Of a stretch of 64,000 nt of DNA, positions 1 to 12,362 are shown one piece after another. Location of the stretch: assembly GCA_036345935.2 (NCBI GenBank), contig JADWOT020000009.1:11747899-11811898 (forward strand). The letters are read 5' to 3'. A program made the position numbers and the translations under genes. Every line of letters starts with the position of its first letter. The first letter of the stretch is position 1. The notes below the pieces were generated by a model. The model saw only the letters and a list, made by a program, of their open reading frames with translations, ran no database searches and was not told the DNA's origin. The stretch comes from Taenia hydatigena. Its lineage: Eukaryota; Platyhelminthes; Cestoda; Cyclophyllidea; Taeniidae.

Positions 1-417
1 GAGCATACTTTCTCATTGAGTATATCGAGACGGATCATGGCATCGTCTCCACTCTCATTTGCGAAACAGCAAAGGATTAATATATGCATTGTTAGCCTGG
101 GATTGGCCAAATACTGTGTTGCGAATTTACCCACTTCTTTGTAAATTTACACTAAATCACTCTGGCCTGCCTATCATTTGGAAACAAAGATGTTAATTGG
201 TGCAATTGGATTGAAAGCATACTTGTAATGCGGCTTCGGCTGAATTATTTTCAACTCCGCCATAGTTACCCTGTAATAAAGGCATAAGAATCACTGGCGA
301 TACTTAAATATTTATAATCCTAAACGCTCTACTTCTTATGAATTGTAGTCCAACTAAAATTAACTGCTGGAATCCATTTGTGCTGCTTGTACGTTTCACT
401 CTGCGCAAACTGTTACA
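1..417. other. Intergenic, nothing recognised
   Basis: AT-rich sequence with no open frame of note, no splice-bounded exon and no RNA gene that I can recognise. Confidence 0.5.
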
Positions 418-650
418 AACACGTGCACCACGAAGGCATACTACGGGTGATATTGGCTACGCCCAGATGGTGTTGCATGTACTTCACTGTGCTCTGTCGC
501 CAGTTTTGATAACCTCACTGTTTACGCTATACGCCTTTCACAACACTCCATCTATCGGTGGCTTTGGAAATCCGCCACTTCTTGTCTATAGATGTGAACA
601 CACCTTCATGTACTTAGGCGCGCTCAGGCACCCAATATAGCTTAAGCGAA
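418..650 (+). repeat. Interspersed repeat family R1, copy 1
   Basis: A degraded copy of a dispersed element. The most conserved stretch is the block around 'CTGTCGCCAGTTTTGAT' near 498, which recurs at about 6,689 and 19,122 in the same orientation, followed in each by a region resembling 'tttacgct..acgcc'. A 100-codon open frame runs through this copy (338-640), but it is not conserved in the other two, so I read it as non-coding. The class (SINE, MITE or LTR fragment) cannot be told; no terminal repeats or target-site duplications were found. Confidence 0.55.
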
Positions 651-2100
651 ACCAATTGCCAAGTTGTTTATGTGTAGAAGGGGGTTCTCGTTATCCGACC
701 TTGCAGTGTGCTTTAATTAAACAAATCTAGGGATCAACCGCGTGGTGACTCTTGGAGTGAGATTACAGAAACTCTGAATTGAGCCAAATCTGCGAAAGGG
801 AGTGTAGAACTTCTATCTTAGGATCCGAATTCGTAAGTGGCGTCTTCGACCGACTATTTTGACCCACGATGTCGTCATAAATTAATTCACTGATATTTTG
901 GGGTGAATCCCTTCTTTTCTCTGAAAAAGAACTACTTTGAATAGTATTACGAGGTTGAATTGTCGCACAATCATGTCTTTATTTACTTTTGTGTTTATTG
1001 AATCATGTACTCTATGCTACTTAAAAAGTTAAGTCCACAAGTGCTAATGCTATCAGTTTTGCTGAAAAACTTGACCATTTTTAACTAAATTAAGGCGACC
1101 ATGGTGGTATTTACTTGAAGCTGTGTAGTGTAAAGACAGAAGCCAGTTTTCTATCCTTAATTTTGCCGCTGCACTTAGTTTCATCGCCTCTGGTCAACTA
1201 ACCCTGTTTTCAAAACGTAAAACGTCCACGAGAGCACGTGTTAGCGGTGACCAGAAAAGTGACCGTGAGAATTCCCACTAGCTGGAGTAAAAGCACATCA
1301 CGTGGAGTGTATTTACTATGGCATCTGCTTACACTCCGTTGTGTAAATACTCTCGCCTTACCCAGTTGTGCTTCTCCGCAATCTTTTAAACATTCTAAAA
1401 TCGTGCTTCTTTTTCCACTCCCTTCAGTTCTTATCATTATAATGTTTGTGTGAAAAAATGCTCCAAATTACCCATTTCTAGGTTATTAATCACATTCTCT
1501 CCTATAGAAACAAATCAGAGCATGGAGATTATAGTAGATTTTGACTTTCTCTCTAATAGTTAAACTCTAGCGGCTCTAGTGGATTTATCAGAAAACATGG
1601 GAAGACGCGTCATGGAAAATTGTGCCGAATCAGTGGAAATTGTATTTACCATCTTAGTTAACGGTTCCGATTGGATGATTTGATGCGGACAAGCCGTAGC
1701 GGAGACATCGCTGGGTGATGGTGGGATTGGCCGATCACCCACTCAGGGATGGTAACGAGGTTCTGCGCGTCTCGAAGACAGACAGTAAATAGCACGGACG
1801 CACCTCCACTTTCACCAATCACCGCTTGCAGTCAAATAGCGCTTCACGTAAAAAAAAAAAACACTTTTTAGGACATTCCTTGCATGTAACACTTCAGAGG
1901 AATATTGTACTAGCGGATTTAATGCGTAAGCTTTAGATATGTTTTGGCACGATTTTCGACCACTTGAAAGATGTGTGAAGGATATGATGCATATTGAGTC
2001 CTCTTAAACGTTATTATCAATGTGCACAGTAGCTTAAGTTGCATGAGCTTTGGGAAGCAATTGCAAAGGTTTTAAAATAATATGTTAGTCATTCCTTCAG
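651..2100. other. Upstream region of AXH gene A
   Basis: No coding exon recognised. It holds a run of twelve A (1850-1861) and must contain the promoter and at least one 5' untranslated exon of the gene that follows, because that gene's start codon lies just after a splice acceptor at 2099-2100. The upstream exon could not be located. Confidence 0.4.
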
Positions 2101-3789
2101 ATCGCCAAATGACTCTGCTCCCATATCAAACGCCGGGAAGCAGCAATCGTCTACTGCATCATACAGAAGATATTTCACCTTTCCTAGCAAATTCAATTTT
2201 AACACCGGAGCAAGTAATTATGGCGAAAGCCTTAACAGCCTCCTGTGGTATCTTCGCTCCGTTACTCTCTCAATGCCAAAAGAAGAAATTACTTGAATCC
2301 ACCTTGTCAATACCATATCATCCTACGCCTCACCCTGGTTTTCAGACGCCTTATAAACCTCCCAGTACGCCTAAAAGACACACCGGATCGACATTTCAAC
2401 ACAGTGGTAAGGTCAGGCTACCGGACGGAAGCATCCAAAAAATCGAGAGCATCAGACTTGCTGATTTCCTACGAACCGCTGCACCGATTAATGCAGAGTC
2501 TTTGCTCCAGTGGAGTAGAGTTGAACAAATTTCTATGGAAAGATCTCGAACCGTCTGTCATCGAGAGCTGATGAAAATCCGTTTTTCATTAAAACCCCTC
2601 ATTGACCCTTTGTGTGGGAGGAGTAATTATCATGTGCCGGTAAGATAATCTCTATGGCGTATTTCCTTTCCGCGTTCAATTAGAAGCTTTATTACTCTCT
2701 CGAGTTTGTTCCTGGTCTAGCCCATTGAGTCTTTTATAAAAAAGCTGGCATTGTGGTGTCCATTGTCCTTCATTTTTTCTACTTTGAAATTCAGAAGTAA
2801 TTAGAAGTCCTAACATTGCTTGAAATTGAAATAATTTGAGCTGCAGGAGATAATTGAACTTGCTGCCGCAATCGGATACTGAGACTTTTCAGGAAACAGC
2901 GATAAAAATTCAATGGTGATCCAAATTACTTGCTTCTGCGCAATAAAAGAAAAGGCGGCTTATGCATCAAGCGGAAAAATTCTTAGATTATGATTAAGCC
3001 TGCCTTAAAACCGCTATCACCTTAGATTTGTTTTGAATCCAATAAGCATTGCACCAGACTGTCAATCGACTGGAAGCCTCGAGTTTTGTAGGGATTTTAT
3101 AAAGGTTGACAATATAGAATACTTTCAAGATTTTAGTCACGCTAGCATTTTCTGCTTTGCTTGGCGATTTTAGTCTGTGATTACGTTTGACCACGTCTGC
3201 AATCGCGAACAGCCCTTTTTCGTCAGGCCGCATGGCTGGTCTTCATACGACCCCTACCTCACTCAAACTCGATGTGGCTTACCATGTCGACAGCTTTCAG
3301 TTGGTGATTTTTGCCTCGTCATTATTCCCTCCGAGATCGCCAGATCCCTTTCAAACATCCTGCAATTAAATTCTTCCTCTAGCAACTGCACGAGCAGAGC
3401 GCCTCCTTTTACTGATCAACTAAACGAGGACCTTTGGATTTCAAGGAGACCGACCTCCCAAAAGTGAATAACACGAAATTTTTTGTGATTGTACACAGTC
3501 TGATCGGTAGTTCGTAAGCACCCACGTCTGTTATCGTAGTAAACGAATCTTGGACAAATCAGTGGTATACCCAGTAGCTGCTGGAAATTTAAGCAAATGT
3601 AGCTCTTCATGGAAATTCACTTTAAAGCTATTGGTAACGAATTGCTTTCTTTTTAGTTTTACCCCTCAATCGAGTTCTTCTGCATTTCTGCCACAACAAC
3701 CCTTGAATCTGAAGAAGGACAGCGGCGCCGTTCCAACCTACTTCACTGCTGCTTCTTTAGCTGAGTCGCCCTTTGATAAGAAGTCTTGA
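2101..3789 (+). CDS. AXH-domain (ataxin-1-like) protein, paralog A
   Basis: Three coding exons: 2109-2639 (the exon itself begins at 2101 after an 'ttccttcag' acceptor), 3174-3463 and 3657-3789 (stop TGA), giving 317 residues. An AXH domain lies at about residues 100-229: it opens 'GKVRLPDGSIQKIE', has 'LADFLRTA', then after intron 1 'REQPFFVRPHGWSSYDP' and 'LPCRQLSVGDFCLVI', matching ataxin-1/BOAT1 AXH domains, which mediate dimerisation and bind RNA and transcriptional partners in the nucleus (family knowledge). Residues 65-95 are Pro-rich. The C terminus shares 'FLPQQPL' and 'YFTAASLAESPF' with paralog B. The longer frame from 2082 is not used: ATG 2109 aligns with the start of paralog B and both follow an acceptor. 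The intron 2 donor (AAAA|GTGAAT) is weak but keeps the same phase as in paralog B. The protein is much shorter than vertebrate ataxin-1, with no polyglutamine tract. Confidence 0.86.
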
Positions 3790-4049
3790 AAAGTTTCCTT
3801 TGAAATAACAAGTTCACACATAAACCAATCCCCAGCATATCATAAACGCGGCTCCTTAGCGTTGCATACTTATCTTTGCAGTTCCCCTTTTGTACATTTA
3901 TTTTTCCCCAAACTTAAAGTATCCTGGTTTTAGAGTATGATGGTCTTTCCGAAAAAGTATGGAAAAGTCTATTTTCAAACTTGACTACTTGGCAAGGATA
4001 CGCGAGGCATTCAAGGTATAGGGGAGGTAAATCTAGGAGTCACAGAAAA
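3790..4049. other. 3' flank of AXH gene A
   Basis: Short AT-rich flank. No perfect AATAAA was noticed close after the stop codon, so the 3' end of gene A is not placed. Confidence 0.3.
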
Positions 4050-4330
4050 TGTCCGAAGACTGTTATTATTTATCAGAAAGTAAACTTGCTCCCATGGTTC
4101 GGTATGCAGACCCCAACAGGTGAATCTGCTCCAGATTCCGCACCCAGTCCCCATTGTGTAAACAAATCTCCGTAGGCTAGAGAGAGAGGAGGCTGATCCC
4201 ATAAATCTCCACGTATCCGTATTACATTTGTAGTTGTACGTGTGTCTCTGCTGCTGCGTGTGTACGTGGGTGCAGGTGTGTGAATGTGCAGCGAGTATCA
4301 CGTAGTCTGGAGTGAAAATGAATGATGGAG
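4050..4330 (+). repeat. Interspersed repeat family R2, copy 1
   Basis: This copy contains 'CTCCCATGGTTCGGTATGCA', 'AACAGGTGAAT', 'AGATTCCGCACCCA' and 'TGTGTAAACAAA', then a GT-rich stretch (4237-4290). The same ordered blocks return at about 14.2, 24.6 and 29.4 kb, always in this orientation. The copies are well diverged, so the family is old. Class unknown. Confidence 0.6.
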
Positions 4331-5006
4331 ACATTTATTCTGCTGTGGGTCAACTTAATGCCAAAATTAAAGATACTCTATTTTTAAACAGTAGGATGGG
4401 TGCATAAAATTTCTATTCTTATAGGATTTTCAAGGTAACCATTTAGGCGGTTTATTAATGTTTAAGTAGCTTGGCTAATTAATAGATGTCTCAAATTTTA
4501 TAAGGGGATTCTAAACAAATTTCATAGCGCCTTTTGAAGAAAATGAAATTGGTTAATTAGAAGATTGAAATAAAAAAGTGATGAGTTGTTTCAATATTAA
4601 AAGAGATTGGTCGATGAAGCCGATCAACCTCTGATTTAAACATGGGCGAAGTTTTTGCATCCATATACTACTTTTCTAATAATTAGTAGTAGGTTTAACG
4701 TCTTAAAAACAAGTAATAAAATTCTGGAAGGAATATTTGAAACTAACAGGAAGAGAACGATGAGCTATTAAATGATTTAAGCTCTACAAATGGCTGTTAT
4801 TCACGATCGCTTAGGACCTAATAAAGTTCATCATTTAGGGTCAATCTATTAGGCAAATGGATTAAAGGTTATAAACAGATAGAGATTTGCGAATAGACGG
4901 AAAAACACACTGTGAAAATGTGTCTTTTGAATAGCAAAGAGGTGCGAATTTACATCAAAAGATCGGTTAAAACTGGCTTATGAGATTGCAATAGATGCGA
5001 CTAAGA
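4331..5006. other. Intergenic, nothing recognised
   Basis: Very AT-rich, dense in stop codons on both strands. No feature recognised. Confidence 0.45.
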
Positions 5007-5640
5007 TTATCTCACACCTTGTGAAACTACTACGTTTAAAATTAATGACGATAAAGAATTTGGATTAGACAAGTTGACGCTGCAGAAGACATTACAGAAG
5101 CCCAGAGTCTCATACTCATAGCCGGCACCCGTGTTATTTACGTTGAAAGAAGGGACAAGGTAGAGATTACGAGAGGAATGGCCAGAAAGTTTGGCCTGCC
5201 AATGCAAAGAAGGAATTGCCATGCAATTATCAAATTCTGCGGGCAGCTGCGTCTTCTTACAAATTCAATGTTGTGCTCTGACTACGCCATATTGCATGCC
5301 ATTTGGCCTCCGTAGGAAATGATGGGTTTCGAGAAAACGACTACATGCTGACTCCACATCAGGAGAAGGTTACTGTTGCCGCCGGAGGTCGGGTGTTCAT
5401 TATTTGAGGACCACCACAAACCGCAGATTTCCTGTTTAGTGTCTTTGAGAGCGCAAGGACTTTCAGAGCAGACACCGCCTAAATCAGGGATAAAGAGCCT
5501 GCCATAATTTGGAATTAGTTTGCCATCTCTAGGACTGGCAGTAATTGTATGATTTTTGGCATATCCAATCACGAGAACCAAAAATGTGATAAATCAACTT
5601 ACCTTTAATTCATTGCCGATGTAAATCCACTTTCTTAAAC
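5007..5640 (-). other. Possible exon region of an unknown gene
   Basis: Two open frames on the reverse strand (5581-5282 and 5222-5007) lie beside a good reverse-strand donor (AAAG|GTAAGTTG, about 5605-5598) that would end a short exon reading '...WIYIGNELK'. The longer frame contains 'GGVCSESPCALKDTKQEICG', a Cys/Pro spacing that looks extracellular, but I cannot assign a family and no full exon chain is apparent. It may be chance open sequence. Confidence 0.2.
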
Positions 5641-6598
5641 ACCTATTTATTTTTCTCAAGGAAACGCTTTTCACTAAAGCTTATTACTATTTGGCGTAGG
5701 TACAGCTCATCAGTTTTAATTTATGGAAATGGTAACTATTTTCCTAGCCGAATGCTGTGCGGTTGTGCGTTAGTCATTCCCGCATTTTGTGAAGATGCAT
5801 TGTTTTTAAATGAATCACACGTTCTGTGTAGTCACTGAACAAAGAAGAGAGGGTGCTGTTAAACTCTTTTTATTAATGTCATATTTATGGCATAAGGGGT
5901 GTCCACCAACCTCAAGATTCGTCGTACACATTCGGTGGGTGCACAGTCATGAAAGTAAATACTTTTCACTTCTGCAGAAAGTATCGAGTACAAACACCTC
6001 CTATTTGCGCCAAATTATGGCAAATTTTCCAAAAGATAAGGGGTTGCATTGTGGCAACTATTAAAGAAAGGTCGTTAGACATCAATCTTCGTTTAATAAT
6101 CGTCAGTACTGAGGAAAAGCACCATGATACAACTACTATCACGGGCCTTTCTACCTGGTGCTTAAGGGATTCCTCCCCTTAGAACAGGCAGCAGTTTAGT
6201 TCCGAGTGACTGCTAAAAACATCGACAAAAACTCCCTTTCAAAGCCATTATTACTTGATATATGTTGCCTTCGGTATAAGCGACGCCTAAAATTCTTACA
6301 TCATTTAAGAATATTAAAACTAGGACATAAGTTGGGATTCGAAGTAGTTGGTACGCCAAGGCCTGAAATTTTACAGTGTTGACGAATTGATCAATCACTG
6401 CAGACAATAATTTGACTTAAAACAAGAATTGGTCCTTTTAATTAAAGCCCTAAATGTTTACCAAATGGCAAATTTTGCACGGAATATCCAGGAAATAACG
6501 CAAATTGCGTATCAACTTGGTGCATGGCATCGAAGATAACTGTAAAAACAATGTAGATTTATGCTCTTTTCTCTGGAAAAATAGCTTAAAATAGTGTA
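5641..6598. other. Intergenic, nothing recognised
   Basis: Short open frames at 5810-6182 (+) and 6213-6407 (-) show no family resemblance, no good splice pairing and no paralog in the window. I see no supported feature. Confidence 0.4.
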
Positions 6599-6840
6599 GA
6601 TATGCATGGTACAAAGGTGTATCGCATTTGATACATTCGGTCCAATTAATTATGCCTTAATGGCATCGCACGTTCTCTGCTGTCGCCAGTTTTGATGGCC
6701 GAAGGGTGAGCTACACCTCTGTTTACACTGTTGGCGCATCATTAATGTTCACTATCTGCGGCTTTTACAGCGAGCACCTGTGTTCTACCCAGTGGGTCAT
6801 GTGGCATTGCGTTCATGGTCTATGCCTATGCTTATGGCTC
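6599..6840 (+). repeat. Interspersed repeat family R1, copy 2
   Basis: Aligns over about 90 bases upstream of the core block with the copy at 19 kb ('TATGCA...TTAATTA...ATGGCA(C/T)CGCAC') and shares 'CTGCTGTCGCCAGTTTTGAT' with the copy near 500. Same orientation as both. Beyond the core it diverges. Confidence 0.6.
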
Positions 6841-7099
6841 AGTTCTATTTTTCATTAAATTATTTGTGTTTATGAATGTTGCCTCGAAAGGGTTTAGGCT
6901 CGTATAATAGTCAAGGGTGGTAAGTCCCTAATCCACCGGTCCAAGCATATCTGTAATCTGTGTTTTTTTTGGTGATCGTCTTACCAAGTGCTTAAAAGGC
7001 TAGGATCACGGAATCGTAAGGTACGTGGGAAATGCCTTTTAGATTGAGAGTTTAAACCACACTGCCTTTGTTAAAGACTTAAATTCAAAGTAAATAAAT

Positions 7100-7290
7100 T
7101 GGGATGGTGGCTGCAGCACGTCTTTTTGTTTGTTTGACTCTCGGTTTCCGTTACGGTCACATGGATGACCATACAGCCTTTGTCGGAAGTCAGTGGCCAC
7201 AGTTCCTTTCTACCAACCGGATACATATATTCTGCCCCAGCATTATGTCCTCTTTTGTCTCTTGAAAGGTGACGGGACGCTACGTCGATA
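7100..7290 (+). repeat. Interspersed repeat family R3, copy 1
   Basis: Ordered blocks: 'TTTGTTTGTTTGACTCTCGG', 'GTTACGGTCACATGGATGAC', then 'GTCCTCTTTTGTCTCTTGAA' and 'GGGACGCTACGTCG'. The same order appears at 7930-8160 and 40,275-40,430. A 77-codon reverse frame (7304-7071) passes through it and is not conserved in the other copies. Confidence 0.55.
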
Positions 7291-7929
7291 AAAACGGAAA
7301 GCAAACCCGGCTTTACGGGACTTCTATCCCGACTTCTAACGTTTATGACAAAGTGTAGCGGTGTGAAAGAAGTGCATGTGTCATGTTAGAGAGAGGCGCT
7401 GACAACTCAGAACAATTGGGCTTAGAATGACATTTACTTTCTGCATCTACCCAAGTAACGCATTTTGCAAGAAAGCCATTGACAACGGAAGCGATTTTTG
7501 CCGTAAACCCTTCGGAAAAGTTTTGTATCGAAAGTTTCTTATTGCACTTGATTGGAGACGTGGATTAATTGAGCTTATGATATCTCTTCCACATCTCTGC
7601 TAGCTAAATAGACCCTAGACAGATAATGACAGGGCAGATCCAAAGTCAGAACAACGTAGCAAGAGGGAATAGACGTAAAATCTTATTCCAAAAAACTGTG
7701 TTAAATCCTACTGTTCTCAACAAAAACCACTTTTAAGCTGACTTTCCAGCTTAAAGCCATTAACGCGCGTGATGGCTAGCGGAATTCCTGTCGCTAAATA
7801 TAGTTTTTACACCGGATGGAACTTCAGATCTAGTTAAACTGTCCAGAGTGAGTGCTTTCTTTCAACATTAATTACGCTGTGATGGCTAATGCTGGCGGCA
7901 TACCAAGGGAGGCGCCGGGGGATGGCACT

Positions 7930-8160
7930 CAAAAGAAGGGAGGGGCTCTGTAATTCGTTTTGTTGTTTGTTTGATTTTAATTTTCGATTAAAGTCATCGG
8001 GATGGCCATATTATCTTTGCCTGGTTTACTGACCTCTAGGCCATGAAGGCAGCTTCAGGTCCTTTCTGTTTTTCAACTACGGATGTCTACTTTGCCCAAG
8101 TGCTTTGTCGGTTTTTGTCCTCTGGGACGTCTTGAAACGTTACCGCGGTAAATGTACCGC
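7930..8160 (+). repeat. Interspersed repeat family R3, copy 2
   Basis: Contains 'TTGTTTGTTTGATTTTAATT', 'AAAGTCATCGGGATGGCCAT', 'TTTGTCCTCTGGGACGTCTT' and 'GAAACGTTACCGCGGTAAAT', matching copy 1 in order and orientation about 830 bases downstream. Confidence 0.5.
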
Positions 8161-8517
8161 GTAATCAATTAAATAATTCACTATTTCGCCATACTGTCAT
8201 GCTTCATTCTTAAAAGACTTCATTATTTTAATGGAAGGATTCGTTTAAAACGTCTTTAACTCCGAAATAATTTGTGATTTAAAAGCAAAAAAGACATTTT
8301 GTTACACGTTTTGGAGTAGAATTTTGTTCCATAGATGGCTTTTAATAGATTTCCTTATTTTGGCATGCCCTTTAACAAAAACTTAGGTATTTTCTCTGGA
8401 TGCCTAGTTTTACACACTCCATTTGCATTTTACCTAGACTTACATACATGCTTTGAAATCTGGCTTTCAAATTAGAAAGGTAAATGCAAAAGTTAACCGT
8501 TGTTTGCGTTTATGTGG

Positions 8518-8899
8518 TCAAAGCATTGCAGACAAAGTGAGGTAAGGATTGACAACCCCCAAAAACGAGCTAAGGAGAGCCTCTGTGCGTTTAAGCTGAC
8601 GGTGAGGATCGTGAATGTATATTGACTTCAAACTGTCGGCTGCTTCTGCGCAGCAATTGCATCGTATGCGGAATGCACCCATTACACAACATGTACCCTT
8701 GCATTCGATAACAGGAAGGCACATCTCCGGGATTTCCCTGGAATGGTAAGAAGCCATAGTTATATGGCTGAATAAATTCCACAGAAATACATAGGGTCTA
8801 GGCTACCAGCACGCCCAGTATCCCCTTATTTTACCTGAAAGTCGTCCTCAGAGTTCACTTTAGTCAACCTCCTGCATCGGCCATCACAAAACGTCAATG
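8518..8899 (-). CDS. Candidate exons of an unknown Cys-rich protein
   Basis: On the reverse strand, 8899-8835 is a 65-base segment bounded by an AG acceptor and a CAG|GTAAAA donor. It reads 'LTFCDGRCRRLTKVNSEDDF' plus one residue. Related segments occur at 15.7 and 26.1 kb. Next on the same strand, about 8757-8518, is an open frame with 'MCLPVIECKGTCC' and 'IRCNCCAE'. The C-x-G-x-C then C-x-C-C order resembles cystine-knot (CTCK-type) proteins, but the spacing is shorter than usual and the match is only by eye. A second frame is open over the same bases, so the reading frame is not secure. Confidence 0.25.
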
Positions 8900-11800
8900 C
8901 TTTAAAAAGAAAATTTATAAATTAGTCGCCCTAGTCATCGAATTTACGACCGAATGTGAAACATCATTAATCTACATCGGAAGTTTCTAATAGACACGGA
9001 ATTTTTTCCAGTTCGGAAACTCAATTTGAAAAAGGTAATGAGTTTCCCTCATAGTTCTAGAGACCGGATACTATTCCATATAGAAATAATGTTATATCTC
9101 TGACGCTAGATGTAGGGCCACTGGTCTATGAGTCACGTCTATCTCGGCTCTCTCCAGCTGGAGGGGAGGTGAAAGAGGGTGTCGCTTATTTACTTGAATG
9201 ATGCCTCTATACAGGTACCGTAGACAGCTCCGCAACGAACTATTACAAATGGTTTACGGCTAGTGTCACTCCAGGAGTTATTAAGATTCCTTCAGAACCT
9301 AGAACTAGAGTAGTTGCTAAGGGCAGACGTAATATTCAGCCCTTCTGTTGGGAGTCGTAACGGATTCTCCCATCAATAGCATACGTCCTTCTTCTGCCTT
9401 GCTTGAGTTTTATATTTAGCAATAAAAATTAAAAGTGGCTGGTTGACAGGATTGAATTTGTCCTAATCACTTAAAAAGTGGTGTGTACTTACAGCTGTAC
9501 AGCAGAAAGCACTTTACTAATGTGCAAAAGGACTAAGAGGCTAATAGATGGCTTGGAGGCCATGCTACTGAGAAGGTACATGATCTGCAGAGAATAAAGT
9601 GTCTGAGCAATCAGACGTTGAGCCATACACTTTGATTTCTTAATGCTCTGAGCAGAGCCTTATATTTGTTTTGATAATGTTCAGTGAGTTTCTGCGATTA
9701 AATTTAGTTTATTTTTGAGTTTTTCTACTTGATTTTCTATGTTATAATGCAAAATGTGGTAATTAATCCTTGCGATTCTTACAGGATGCTGAAAGTTACC
9801 CCCCAAATCCAAGTTCTTGACAACGTCCCATGATCCATTGTTGTTCACCTAATGCCACCAAAAATTAGATAAATTGCTCTGCCCCTTCACTCGTGTTTCT
9901 ATATTTTTCCCCTGTTTTTCGATACTAACATAGACTTATTTTATTTCAATATCGAACCATGGAGAACGAATTTGTGGAACCATATATTTTTGATAATGTC
10001 TGGCTTCTAACAAGTTTGGCTGCCTATGTGAAAAACAGCTATTTTTCTCTTTCAAACCTTAAGATTGCTCTTTGTGAGTCCGCCGTCTCTCACAATATGG
10101 TGGTTTGACTTCCCGACCTATCGTGGTTGACAATATCCGCCTCGTTTTATCTTCTTTAGCAATCTGAGAGCCCCTACTCATGATTTTATGTCACTTCTGT
10201 TGTCTGCAGGCATGCCGAACGCAAAAACCTTACTGGAGAAGCAAACAACAAATGCCTTTAAGAATCCAGTAAATTCAATTCCTTAGTGGTGATCTAGACA
10301 TGCCTCTTGCGGTGGTCCTAAAGAACTGAATTATCCGAGATGTAAAAGCAAGTACGACTTGTGGTACTTAAATTCTATAATATTATGACTTTATGGCAAA
10401 ACAGATGGCTTTTTAAATGATTACAGAAAACGAAAAAATGATGTTTTGCGCCAATAGCAGTAGAATCACCCAGCTGCAGTCTGGTCTGCCGTATTGAGAG
10501 GTGGATGAACATAACTAATGCAACATTGTGCTGTGCTGTCTAAAAGATTCCTAAAAACAAATCTGAGGTACGGCTTCTCCAACTTAATTAAAAGCAAGGA
10601 ATAATTTTAGAGTTTCGGGCAAAAGTGCTTTTGGTTTGGATGTTGAGCTTATTGTGCGAAGCCTTGTTTAACTTCACAGTTCCCCCAAATATATATCTGC
10701 CTACTTAGTTCATTTTAACTCTTAACTAGTATTCTATTCCGTTTTTGATGACAATCGTGTTTTGTCTTTTAGTCAACTAAGAAGCCCTTTACGGAGGGGA
10801 CGTCAAAACTCACAGTTAAATCCATACACATACACCGAAATCAACCAGTAATATTAAAAGGACTATCCCATTAGTATTTTAAGGCAACCTCTGAGTGGCT
10901 ATTAAGAATTTTGTTGTTTGTTTGTAATAAAAAGGTCCACGATAGAAAGCCAATCATTGACTTAGCGCTACATTGATAATAGAGATGCTATTGGGTAAAG
11001 ATGGCTGGAAAGTAGAGCCAATTTCGAAATCGGTATCCATTAATATCAACCCTTCCGGAACTCTCGCTTAGGGACTCAAAATATCCACAAAATTATTGCT
11101 AACTTTTTGGCTTGGAGGTACTTTGCTAATGCTAAAACAGAGCTTTAAAGATGCTAGTTTTCTTTGTAAAAATCTACAGTCGCACTAACCTGGCGTCACA
11201 ACTTTATCATTCTTACAAAAGGTTACTTCATAATGTTTGATTAATTTAAGCAAAAAAAGCCCTAAAACCTAACATTTGCATTGCCACAGTGTTTGAAATA
11301 GAAACTTATATTCTGATTAATTCCGGAGAAGGACCAGACGCCAAAGGATTCGCAAACTGCGGCAACCAATATCTGGCAAAATCAGGTATCGATAAGCCTT
11401 TTTATTTTTGTCAGGATCTCACGTGCTTGAAGCGTTTAAGTCACCACTTCGCCAAAAACAAGTTAGGCTAGTTAGTTGGTATTTCAAGATGAATAACATT
11501 ATGAGAGGAATCTGTTTTGACAATTGGTCATTTATTTGGTAACTATGGCAGTCATTGATGGCATAAGCAGTGCTTATCCCGGTTCATTATAATTAAAGCA
11601 TCAAGTAGATTCCATAGGCTTCACTTTTAGCCCCATTTTTAAACGACTTTGCATTGGTGAAGGAGGAAGATGATTCTGTGGACCTCCAACTGACTACTTT
11701 ATCCTGACACTTTGATTTTATTTCCCATTTCTCTAGCACATCTTCCAAACGAATAGCCTAACAGCTGCATGACTGGAGCTTTTGAATCGGCCGAGTGCAG

Positions 11801-12188
11801 TGCCGATATAGCTCTCCGTTTTCTTTAGTGCAGGACGCCGTATTTGCACCACTGACTGAAAAGATTTGATCTCAGATAGCACTTCTGCTATAATACTCTA
11901 ATGATTTGGTTGCAATTTTGATTTTACAAAAATCAGCATTAGTTTAAAAATTTGCGCTTACTCTGATTTTCATTATAATGTCACCATTACAGTGTTTTGA
12001 GTCATTGATTTCATTCGCTGCAACTAGTTTATTGTTGACATACAGATCGGCTGGAAGCCTGAAGGTATGGACATATAACTCTGCCATCACGAAGCTATGG
12101 GTTCGCAACCAAACAAAGTCTTGGTACGAAATAGGTCAGAGAATAAATATTGAAATAGTATGAAGCCGTGAAACTTGCGCAATTTTAC
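8900..12188. other. Long AT-rich region, nothing recognised
   Basis: No open frame over about 62 codons apart from 11,289-11,471 and 11,978-12,163, neither of which resembles a known family or pairs with convincing splice sites. It may be intronic to a reverse-strand gene. Confidence 0.4.
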
Positions 12189-12362
12189 TTTTGTTATACT
12201 CGGAACAGGAAAATAACTTGTAAGGTAATCCTGTGAAGTACTTTCGGGTCGGATTATGATCTTTGGTAGAGCATAAGAGATGATGCTTTCGCATTCTCGG
12301 GGCGATCCGGTCCGAAAACCTTCAATGCTGGTAGCAACTATCAGTAGTGATATAGTCCACAC
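12189..12362 (-). CDS. Candidate signal-peptide exon, gene unknown
   Basis: Reverse-strand ATG at 12,362 opens 'MWTISLLIVATSIEGFRTGS', a hydrophobic leader with a plausible cleavage near residue 15. The frame runs 58 codons to a possible donor (ACAAAA|GTAAAA), ending in phase 0. It could be the first exon of a secreted protein with further exons at lower coordinates. Its phase does not match the 65-base exon at 8,899-8,835, so those two are not directly joined. Chance is a real alternative. Confidence 0.2.

Noticed and set aside
2082..2108. Upstream ATG extending AXH paralog A by nine codons
   Set aside because: The extension spans a splice acceptor that aligns with the one before paralog B; ATG 2109 aligns with the paralog's start.
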